DNA of 64,000 nucleotides, from contig QFQI01000001.1 of assembly GCA_003243195.1 (NCBI GenBank), positions 372,001 through 436,000 on the forward strand, given 5' to 3'. The notes beneath the pieces were generated by a model. That model ran no database searches. It saw only the letters and a list, made by a program, of their open reading frames with translations, and was not told where the DNA came from. The stretch comes from Sphingomonas taxi. GTDB lineage: Bacteria > Pseudomonadota > Alphaproteobacteria > Sphingomonadales > Sphingomonadaceae. This document shows, piece by piece, positions 44,572 through 51,499 of the stretch. Made by a program: the position numbers and the translations under genes. Position 1 is the stretch's first letter, and each line of letters starts with the position of its first letter.

Positions 44572-44821
44572 CCATGCCAGCCTCCGATCCGGCCAGCATC
44601 TTGAATCACCAAATCACCCCTGCGGAAATCCCCCGATTCCACTCGGTCGAAGTCGACTCTAGCGTTCGGCTCTGCCCGCACCATCGGAGCATCCGGAATC
44701 CCGCCGGCGCGGGAGTGACGGCATAACCCAGCGCACCGATTCGAGCCGCCAGCACTGAGGGTTGAGCGGCCCTCGGGGCCGCGGTCGCGGGTAACAGCAC
44801 GCGACGCCGACGCGACCGACC

Positions 44822-45403
44822 TCAACCCGCGTCGGGCAGGCACTCGCGCCGCTGATCGACGCGATCGGCCCCGCCGGGCGCGCGGGTGAGCACCGACAGC
44901 GCGCGACAGGTGCGACCGCCCTCGTCCTCCGCCGCGCCCGCGACCACGAAGCCATGGACCTGCGCGGCGGGATCGAACCATTCCTGCACCTCGCCGCTGC
45001 GCAGCGCGGCGGTGATCGCGGCGGCGCGGCTGCCGGTTCCGGCGTCGATCGGTGCCGCAGTCGGCGCTACCATCGCGGGGGCGACGACCGGCGCGGCGGT
45101 GCGTCTCACCCGCGCCGCCGGGCGCGGCGCTTCCGGCACGATCGCACGCTGCGGAACCGCCAGGCTGACGGAATAGCGCGGCGGCGGCGCGGCTTTGGTC
45201 GACGCGACCGCCAGCCCGCCGGCGCTGACCGTCAACAGCACGCCCAGCACCCCCGCCGCGCGCCATCCGCCGGACCGCGCGCGCGGCGCATCGACGAACG
45301 GATAATCGGGGTCGAGCGGCACGCAGCGATATTCGCGCGTGATGCGCAACGGCCCCAGTTCGATCGTGGTGCGACGGAACACGTCGCTTCGCCGGTTCGT
45401 CAC
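44822..45403 (-). CDS. single-TM hypothetical protein
   Basis: The 193-residue product has a basic N-terminus (MTNRRSDVFRRTTIELGPLR), one predicted membrane helix (AAGVLGVLLTVSAGGLAVAS, about 49-68) and a Pro/Ala-rich periplasmic linker. A C-terminal domain follows with two Cys, as in TCRALSVLTRAPGG and RECLPDAG. The end resembles outer-membrane surface-antigen (RT0821-like) tails where two Cys bracket the last strands. That assignment is tentative. It stands alone next to the IS630. Confidence 0.65.
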   Translation of the reverse strand: MTNRRSDVFRRTTIELGPLRITREYRCVPLDPDYPFVDAPRARSGGWRAAGVLGVLLTVSAGGLAVASTKAAPPPRYSVSLAVPQRAIVPEAPRPAARVRRTAAPVVAPAMVAPTAAPIDAGTGSRAAAITAALRSGEVQEWFDPAAQVHGFVVAGAAEDEGGRTCRALSVLTRAPGGADRVDQRRECLPDAG

Positions 45404-45513
45404 GTACCGCCCCTGTTAACCAACGCGCATCATCGCCCGCGCGGCCCGGCTTGGCAAGCGGCTGTCCCCCTCCTCGATGGCCGGTACGCGCGCGGCGCGC
45501 GGCGACGGATCCG

Positions 45514-47181
45514 CTACGGCGCGATCGGGCCGCCGAACAACGTGCCGAAATAATCGCCCTTGTTCCACACCGGGCGCTGCGGCGCGTCGGCGATCTCGCG
45601 CGCGATGCGATAATTGGCGTCGACGAAGCGGACGCCCTGATCCCACAGGATCGGCTGCGTCAGGTCGTCGCATGGCTTGTGGTAGCAATTCTCCATGAAC
45701 GTCTCGACCGCTTCCTTGCCCGGCCCCTTGTAGCCCGGCCACAGGAACACCGACGGCACGCCCTTCTGCACGAAGCGATAATGGTCGGAACGCACGAAGA
45801 TCGCCTGTTCGGGCATCGGATCGGGCGACAGGCCCACCCCGATCCCCGCCACCGCGCGCGCGATGATCGGCCCGAGCGTCGAGCGGTCGCCGCCGAACGC
45901 CACCATGTCCTCGAACCGGTAGGTCAGGATCGGCATGTCGAGATTGACGTCCGCCACGATGTCGCGCAGCGGCACGACGGGGTGGTTCGCGAAATAATCG
46001 CTGCCGACCAGCCCCTTCTCCTCGGCGGTGACCGCCAGGAAGATGATGCTGCGCCTGGGCGGCGTGGCGGTCTTGAAGCGCTTCGCCGCCTCGATCAGGC
46101 TGGCGATGCCGACGCCGTCGTCCAGCGCGCCGTTGTAGATCGTGTCGCCGTTCACCGCCGCGCCGACGCCGACATGGTCGAGGTGCGCGGACAGCACCAC
46201 CGTCTCGCGGCCGACCGCCGGATCACTGCCCGGGATCATCCCCACCACGTTGCTGCTGGCGATCGGGCGGAAGGTGGTGGCGGTGCGGACCGACAGCGTG
46301 CCCGCCGACGTCACCGGGCGCACGCGCAGCGTCTTGCGCGCCGCCCCCTTGGCCAGCGCCGCCCAGTCGCGCCCGAACACGCTCGCCGCGCCGGCCGGCG
46401 ACAGCGTGGCGAGCAGCGGCACCGCCGGCGTCGCCGTGCTGCCGGTGCCGTCGGGCAGCGCCCAGGTGATCCGTTCCGCGGCATGGCCCTTCACCGCCGC
46501 CGCGAAGCCCGGCGCGCCGCGCCCGGCCTTGCGCAGTTCGGCGATCGCGATCACGCCGATCGCGCCGTGCCGCGCCGCCGCCGCCTGCCGCGCCGCCGCG
46601 CCGCCGAAGGTCGCCGCCACCTCGCTGGGCAGGCCGGCGGGCGCGCCGCCGACAAAGGCGACGATCTTCCCGCGCACGTCCACGCCGGCATAATCGTCCA
46701 GCCCGTATTGCGGCGCTTCCAGCCCGTAGCCGACGAACACCACCGGCGCGGTGACGTCCGTCGCCTTCGCGGCCGGGTTCGCGGCGGCGACGATATCCTT
46801 GCCCGCCGCCAGCGGCCGCGGCGCGGCGCCGGCCGGCGTCCAGGCGAAGCGACCCTCGCCGTCCAGCTTGTACGCGGTCAGCGGCACGGCCTGGAGATAC
46901 CCGCCCGCATCGCCCATCGGCTTCAGCCCGGCGGCGTAGAATTGCGCGGCGACATATTGCGCGGCGATGTCATACTCCGGGCTGCCCGCGTCACGCCCCT
47001 TCATCGCATCCGACGCCAGGAACATGACATGCGCCTTCATCGCCGCCTGATCGGCGGGCAGGGGCGCGGTGAGCGCGGCGTTGCGGGCGGCGGGGGTGGG
47101 CGGGCTCGGGGACGGGGGCGTCTGTGCGACGGCGGCGGCGGTGAGCGTCAGGAGCAGCGGGAAAGCGAGGGAACGATACAT
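45514..47181 (-). CDS. M28-family zinc aminopeptidase with PA domain
   Basis: The 555-residue secreted peptidase has a signal peptide (SLAFPLLLTLTAAAVAQT). A PA-like insert carries APVVFVGYGLEAPQYGLDDY. The M28 zinc site is visible as the His/Asp of LSAHLDHVGVG, the Asp of IYNGALDDGVGIASLIEAAK and Glu-Glu of TAEEKGLVGS, with further ligands in VNLDMPIL and CYHKPCDDL. It should release N-terminal amino acids in the periplasm. The start ATG 47181 is directly at the signal peptide. It is divergent from pepN. Confidence 0.92.
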   Translation of the reverse strand: MYRSLAFPLLLTLTAAAVAQTPPSPSPPTPAARNAALTAPLPADQAAMKAHVMFLASDAMKGRDAGSPEYDIAAQYVAAQFYAAGLKPMGDAGGYLQAVPLTAYKLDGEGRFAWTPAGAAPRPLAAGKDIVAAANPAAKATDVTAPVVFVGYGLEAPQYGLDDYAGVDVRGKIVAFVGGAPAGLPSEVAATFGGAAARQAAAARHGAIGVIAIAELRKAGRGAPGFAAAVKGHAAERITWALPDGTGSTATPAVPLLATLSPAGAASVFGRDWAALAKGAARKTLRVRPVTSAGTLSVRTATTFRPIASSNVVGMIPGSDPAVGRETVVLSAHLDHVGVGAAVNGDTIYNGALDDGVGIASLIEAAKRFKTATPPRRSIIFLAVTAEEKGLVGSDYFANHPVVPLRDIVADVNLDMPILTYRFEDMVAFGGDRSTLGPIIARAVAGIGVGLSPDPMPEQAIFVRSDHYRFVQKGVPSVFLWPGYKGPGKEAVETFMENCYHKPCDDLTQPILWDQGVRFVDANYRIAREIADAPQRPVWNKGDYFGTLFGGPIAP

Positions 47182-47306
47182 TCAGGGCGCCCGGACAGAG
47201 ACAGGAGGGCTGCACCTTACGGACCGGGATCGTAGCCGTCGAGACGATCCGTCCGCGTCGCGCTTTCGCGATGGAACCGCCTGTCGCGGCGGCTATACTC
47301 ATCGGC

Positions 47307-49910
47307 ATGGACGCACGCCTCTCCCCCGCCGCCACGGTCACGCCCCTGGTCACGCACCGCCGCGACTATGCGCCGCCCGCGTGGCTGGTGCCGGAAGTCG
47401 CGCTGGACTTCGCGCTGGACCCCGCCACCACCCGCGTCGCGGCGCGGCTGACCGTCACGCGCAACGGGGCACACGGGGCGCCGCTCCGGCTCGACGGCGC
47501 CGGACAGGTGCCGCTGGCGGTGCGTGTCGACGGGGTGACGGTGAACGACTGGCGGGTCGAGGGCACGCAACTGGTGATCCCGCTCCCCGGCGACGCGCAT
47601 GTGGTGGAAACCGAGGTGGAGATCGCGCCCGACCGCAACACGCAATTGATGGGGCTGTATGCGTCGGGCGGCAATCTGTGCACGCAATGCGAGGCGGAGG
47701 GGTTCCGCCGCATCACCTATTTCCCCGATCGCCCCGACGTGCTCGCCACCTATCGGGTGCGGATGACCGCCGATCGCGCGCGCTTCCCGGTCCTGCTCGC
47801 CAATGGCGATCCGGTCGCGGCGGGCGAGAACGGCGACGGCACGCACTGGGCGGAATGGCACGATCCCTGGCCCAAGCCGTCGTATCTGTTCGCGCTCGTC
47901 GCGGGCGATCTGGCGGTCAACCGCGGCCATTTCACCACGCGTTCGGGGCGGGAGGTGCAGCTCGGCATCTGGGTGCGCAAGGCCGATCTCGCCAAGACCG
48001 CGCACGCGCTGGACGCGCTGAAGCTGTCGATGGCGTGGGACGAGCGCGTCTATGGCCGCGAATACGACCTGGACGTGTTCAATATCGTCGCGGTCGACGA
48101 TTTCAACTTCGGCGCGATGGAGAACAAGGGGCTGAACATCTTCAACAGCCGCTACATCCTTGCCGACCCCGATACCGCCACCGATTACGATTACGACGCG
48201 ATCGCGGCGGTGGTGGCGCACGAATATTTCCACAACTGGTCGGGCAATCGCATCACCTGCCGCGACTGGTTCCAGCTCAGCCTGAAGGAAGGCTTCACCG
48301 TCTATCGCGACCAGGGCTTCTCCGCCGATCAGGGATCGGCCGCGGTGAAGCGGATCGAGGACGTGCGCGGGCTGCGCGCCGCGCAGTTCCCGGAGGATGC
48401 CGGGCCGCTGGCGCATCCGGTGCGCCCGGAAAGCTATCAGGAGATCAGCAACTTCTACACCGCCACCATCTACAACAAGGGCGCGGAGCTGATCCGCATG
48501 ATGGCGACGATGCTGGGCCAGCAGCGCTTCCGCGCCGCCACCGACCTGTATTTCGCGCGCTTCGACGGCACCGCCGCGACCTGCGAGGATTTCGTCGCCT
48601 GCATGGAGGAGGCGGGCGGCATCGACCTGACGCAGTTCCGCCGCTGGTACAGCCAGGCCGGCACGCCGCGCGTCTCCGCGACGCTGGACCATGACGCCGG
48701 CGGCGGGCGCGCGACGCTGAACCTGGCGCAGAAGGTGCCGGACACGCCCGGGCAGACCGACAAGCAGCCGCAGGTGCTGCCGCTGCGTATCCGGCTGTTC
48801 GGCGGCGACACCGGGCGGCCGCTTGGCGACGAGCAGTTGGTCGTGCTGTCCGACACGTCCGCCAGCGTGACGTTCGAGGGAGTGACCGAGCGGCCGGTGG
48901 TGTCGCTCAACCGCGGCTTCTCCGCCCCGGTCATCATCGAGAGCGACCGCAGCGCCGACGATCTCGCCTTTCTGGCGCGCCACGACGACGACGCCTTCGC
49001 GCGCTACGAGGCGATGCAGCAACTGATGCTCGACACGCTCATCGCCGCCACCGTGGAGGGCGAGGCGGACACGCGCGCGGTGGTCGCGGCGGTCGCCGAC
49101 ACGCTCGACGATCCCGCGCTCGACCGCGCGTTCGTCGCGGAAGCGGTGCTGCTGCCGTCGGAGAATTTCATCGGCGACCAGCTCGCGATCGTCGATCCCG
49201 AAGCGATCTTCCGCGCGCGCGAGGGGCTGCGCCGCACGCTGGGGCGCGCGCTCGACGCGCGCTGGCGTGCGGCATGCGACCCGGCGCTGCGCCGCCCCTA
49301 TGCCTATACGCCGCAGGACAAGGGCATCCGCCGGCTGCGCAGCGTGGCGCTCGGCTATGTCGCCGCGGCGGGCGCGGCCGACGCGGCGGCGCTGGCCTGG
49401 GCGCAGTTCGAAGCGGCCGACAACATGACCGACCGGCAGGGCGCGCTGGCCGTGCTGGCGAACGGCCATGCGCCGGAACGCGACGCCGCGCTCGACATCT
49501 TCTACAATCGCTATGCCGACAATGCGCTCGTGCTCGACAAATGGTTCCAGACGCAGGCGCTGTCGTCACGCGACGACACGCCCGCGCTGGTCGCGGAACT
49601 GGTGCGGCATCCCGACTTCACGCTCGCCAACCCCAATCGCGCGCGCGCGCTGATCGGCGCGTTCGCGGTCAACCAGCGTGCTTTCCACGCCGTGGGCGGC
49701 GCGGGCTACCGCTTCCTGGCCGAACAGTTGCTGGCGCTCGACGCGCTCAACCCGCAGACCTCGGCGCGGCTGCTCCCGCCGCTCGGCCGCTGGCGCCGCT
49801 TCGACCCGGTCCGCGCCGCGGCGATGCGCGCCGAACTGGAAGCGATCGTCGCGACGCCGGGGATCAGCAAGGATCTGTTCGAACAGGCGTCGAAGAGCCT
49901 GGAAGGATAA
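47307..49910 (+). CDS. pepN: aminopeptidase N (M1 family)
   Basis: The 867-residue cytoplasmic zinc aminopeptidase has the GAMEN substrate motif in FGAMENKGLNIFN, the HExxH zinc motif in VVAHEYFHNWSG and the third ligand Glu in LKEGFTVYRDQ. Length fits E. coli-type PepN. The ATG at 47307 is taken over the earlier frame start at 47271, because the family begins near DARLSPAATVTPL. It is next to an M28 peptidase on the opposite strand, a peptide-breakdown pairing. Confidence 0.95.
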   Translation: MDARLSPAATVTPLVTHRRDYAPPAWLVPEVALDFALDPATTRVAARLTVTRNGAHGAPLRLDGAGQVPLAVRVDGVTVNDWRVEGTQLVIPLPGDAHVVETEVEIAPDRNTQLMGLYASGGNLCTQCEAEGFRRITYFPDRPDVLATYRVRMTADRARFPVLLANGDPVAAGENGDGTHWAEWHDPWPKPSYLFALVAGDLAVNRGHFTTRSGREVQLGIWVRKADLAKTAHALDALKLSMAWDERVYGREYDLDVFNIVAVDDFNFGAMENKGLNIFNSRYILADPDTATDYDYDAIAAVVAHEYFHNWSGNRITCRDWFQLSLKEGFTVYRDQGFSADQGSAAVKRIEDVRGLRAAQFPEDAGPLAHPVRPESYQEISNFYTATIYNKGAELIRMMATMLGQQRFRAATDLYFARFDGTAATCEDFVACMEEAGGIDLTQFRRWYSQAGTPRVSATLDHDAGGGRATLNLAQKVPDTPGQTDKQPQVLPLRIRLFGGDTGRPLGDEQLVVLSDTSASVTFEGVTERPVVSLNRGFSAPVIIESDRSADDLAFLARHDDDAFARYEAMQQLMLDTLIAATVEGEADTRAVVAAVADTLDDPALDRAFVAEAVLLPSENFIGDQLAIVDPEAIFRAREGLRRTLGRALDARWRAACDPALRRPYAYTPQDKGIRRLRSVALGYVAAAGAADAAALAWAQFEAADNMTDRQGALAVLANGHAPERDAALDIFYNRYADNALVLDKWFQTQALSSRDDTPALVAELVRHPDFTLANPNRARALIGAFAVNQRAFHAVGGAGYRFLAEQLLALDALNPQTSARLLPPLGRWRRFDPVRAAAMRAELEAIVATPGISKDLFEQASKSLEG

Positions 49911-50117
49911 TCCCCCCGCGACCGCGCGGCCGCCGCCTGACGCGCCGCGAAACAGGCGTCGGAACGGTGTCCTTGCAGGCTGTCGGAAGGGCGCGGCAAG
50001 GCGCGTTCAGCGGCGGTGCCGGCCTGCTCCCCGCCCCGCCTTCCGTGCCGGGAGGCGCGGCGGGGGAGCGTCGCCGGCACCGGAACATGCGCTGTCCGCG
50101 CCTTGCCGGTCGGCGGC

Positions 50118-50378
50118 TCAGGCCGGGTCGGCGATGGCCGGCGTCACCCCCGCGCGCTCCTCGCGCCGCCGTTCGGTGCGGCGCGCCTGGGCGGCCATCT
50201 TCGACCAGGTCTCCTCCGATCGCAGGCAGCGATCGCGGACATTGTCGAGCGTGGCGTCCTGCGCATCCTGGCGGTGCTGGGCGGCAATCGCCTCGTAGCG
50301 TTCATATTCCTTGATGGCCGGACCTTTCTCGGGTTGGCGACGGCGCGGGCGCGCCGGCGCGTGGAGACGTGACGACAT
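50118..50378 (-). CDS. small basic protein with YERY motif, unknown
   Basis: The 86-residue product has a helical, charged core: KEYERYEAIAAQHRQDAQ, then LDNVRDRCLRSEETWSKMAA, then RRTERRREERAG. This pattern is familiar from short sphingomonad proteins of unknown role. ATG 50378 is used; it overlaps the end of the upstream gene by 77 bases in another frame, so one of the two ends may be wrongly assigned. Confidence 0.55.
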   Translation of the reverse strand: MSSRLHAPARPRRRQPEKGPAIKEYERYEAIAAQHRQDAQDATLDNVRDRCLRSEETWSKMAAQARRTERRREERAGVTPAIADPA

Positions 50379-50904
50379 GGGCGGCCAGTGCGTCGTACAG
50401 GTCGCAGATCTCGGCCAGCGCGCCGCTGTCCAGCAGCACGCACTCACCGATGCGGAAACGCCGCAACTCGCCGTTCGGACCCGACCAGCCGACCGTCATA
50501 TGGGTGCCGCCGCGCACGTCGGCGCGCCGCGCGGCGCCGTTGGTGTAGCGGAAGGTGGAACGCGCGCGCGCCAGCCCGTGCAGCCGCGGCGCGCTCCACG
50601 CCGCCTCGGCGCAGAACGCCGCCAGCTTGTGCGCGGCGTTGCGCTGCGCCTCCGTTTCCGGCCGCCCCGCCGCGCGGGCGGCGGCGTCGAGCAGGACGTG
50701 CAGCAGCCGGTCGAGCTCGCCGATCCAGTTGCCGATCACGCGCGACCGCACGCGGCGCTGGCGGTCCGACCACGATTGATCCAGCCACGGTTCGCGCGCC
50801 TGTTCGCGCAGGAACGCGGTGGCGCGGGCCAGCGTGACGGCGGCATCGTGGAGCGTCGGATGACGCGCATGGGGGAGCGCCGGGCGCGGGGCGTTCACCG
50901 CCAC
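50302..50904 (-). CDS. hypothetical protein, about 200 residues
   Basis: The product reads as a soluble protein: HDAAVTLARATAFLREQARE, then RSRVIGNWIGELDRLLHVLL, then AAHKLAAFCAEAAWSAPRLH, then RRFRIGECVLLDSGALAEIC. It resembles sphingomonad proteins of unknown function. I do not name it. Its 3' end overlaps the next small gene by 77 bases. It is third of four small genes on this strand after ppc. Confidence 0.6.
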   Translation of the reverse strand: MAVNAPRPALPHARHPTLHDAAVTLARATAFLREQAREPWLDQSWSDRQRRVRSRVIGNWIGELDRLLHVLLDAAARAAGRPETEAQRNAAHKLAAFCAEAAWSAPRLHGLARARSTFRYTNGAARRADVRGGTHMTVGWSGPNGELRRFRIGECVLLDSGALAEICDLYDALAAHVVTSPRAGAPAPSPTRERSGHQGI

Positions 50905-50962
50905 GCACGCCGATCGCGTCGCCGTCGCGACCAGTCGCGCAGCCAGCGGCGCCAGCGCGGCA

Positions 50963-51208
50963 TCAGGCGCGCCGCCGCGCGGCGATCGCCGCCTCGACGC
51001 GTTCGCCGCCCTCCGCGCTGTCGCCCGCCATGTCGATCGGCCGCGCGCCGAGCTCGGGATGATCGCCGTTCAGGAACGGCATCGCCGCCGCGGCGCCAAG
51101 CTGTTCGATGGCCAGCCGCATGACGCGGCTCTGCCGCTCGGCACGACCCGGATCGTAGCGGACGCGCGCGGCCCGGAAGGTGCGGGTCGGCCGCGGCTGT
51201 TCGCTCAT
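50963..51208 (-). CDS. antitoxin-like protein with ParS/MbcA toxin-binding (DUF2384) domain
   Basis: The 81-residue product ends with a DUF2384-type segment: MPFLNGDHPELGARPIDMAG, then a Gly/Glu-rich DSAEGGERVEAAIA. This is the toxin-binding domain of Xre/MbcA/ParS antitoxins (partners of RES toxins). No RES toxin gene is seen nearby. Its ATG overlaps the stop of the upstream 52-residue gene (ATGA). The HTH half of larger antitoxins is not present. It may be a solitary regulator; the assignment is by domain pattern only. Confidence 0.6.
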   Translation of the reverse strand: MSEQPRPTRTFRAARVRYDPGRAERQSRVMRLAIEQLGAAAAMPFLNGDHPELGARPIDMAGDSAEGGERVEAAIAARRRA

Positions 51209-51363
51209 CGTGCGCCGAGGCCGGCGTCGGCCCGCGCGCGCGCGATCCGCGCCGCATAGCGATCCGCCATCCGGTGATGCGCCGAACGCGCCTCCGATCC
51301 GGCCGCGCCGGCGGCCATCGCCAGCGACACCTGATGGCGGTGGAAGAGATAGTCGAGATCCAC
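51205..51363 (-). CDS. 52-residue protein, conserved-looking, unknown
   Basis: The GTG at 51363 has AAGGGAG upstream, which fixes the start. The product is VDLDYLFHRHQVSLAMAAG then a helical tail (RMADRYAARIARARADAG). I recognise this as a short sphingomonad protein type without known function. It overlaps the DUF2384 gene (ATGA), so the two are probably co-translated. It is the first of the small genes after ppc. Confidence 0.6.
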   Translation of the reverse strand: MDLDYLFHRHQVSLAMAAGAAGSEARSAHHRMADRYAARIARARADAGLGAR

Positions 51364-51462
51364 GCGGCGGACTCCCTTGATGCAAGCGGGAGCGCGCTGG
51401 TCTCTCAGCCGTCGGCGCTTGGAGGCGGTGTACCGACGATGATCCCGTATACCATGGTTGGC

Positions 51463-51480
51463 CCGCATCACCTAATGCGG
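51463..51480 (-). terminator. hairpin just downstream of ppc
   Basis: CCGCAT (51463-51468) and ATGCGG (51475-51480) form a perfect 6-bp stem with a 6-nt loop, about 20 bp after the ppc stop. No T run follows. A GTATAC further on (51447-51452) could be part of a promoter for the small genes. Confidence 0.35.
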
Positions 51481-51499
51481 TGGACGGTGCCGCCGCCGC

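Larger units (their letters stand above)
43613..44659 (-). mobile_element. IS630-family insertion sequence
   Basis: It is about 1047 bp with a TA target duplication at each side (43611-43612 and 44660-44661), as expected for Tc1/mariner/IS630 elements. The ends are imperfect inverted repeats (GAGTCGGACTCGATCACGT at the left, complement of ...GGTCGAAGTCGACTC at the right; 13 of the first 19 bases match). It carries one two-frame transposase. It sits in the loop of a palindromic repeat. Confidence 0.9.
43579..44720. repeat. palindromic repeat, copy 2, split by an IS630 element
   Basis: The left arm (43579-43605, CGTCATTCGCGCCAGC...) and right arm (44692-44720, ...GGCGCGGGAGTGACG) resemble the arms of the repeat at 490-582. 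If the IS and one TA copy are removed, the arms are about 33-36 bases apart, close to the 35-nt loop of copy 1. The left arm has diverged more than the right. Confidence 0.7.
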
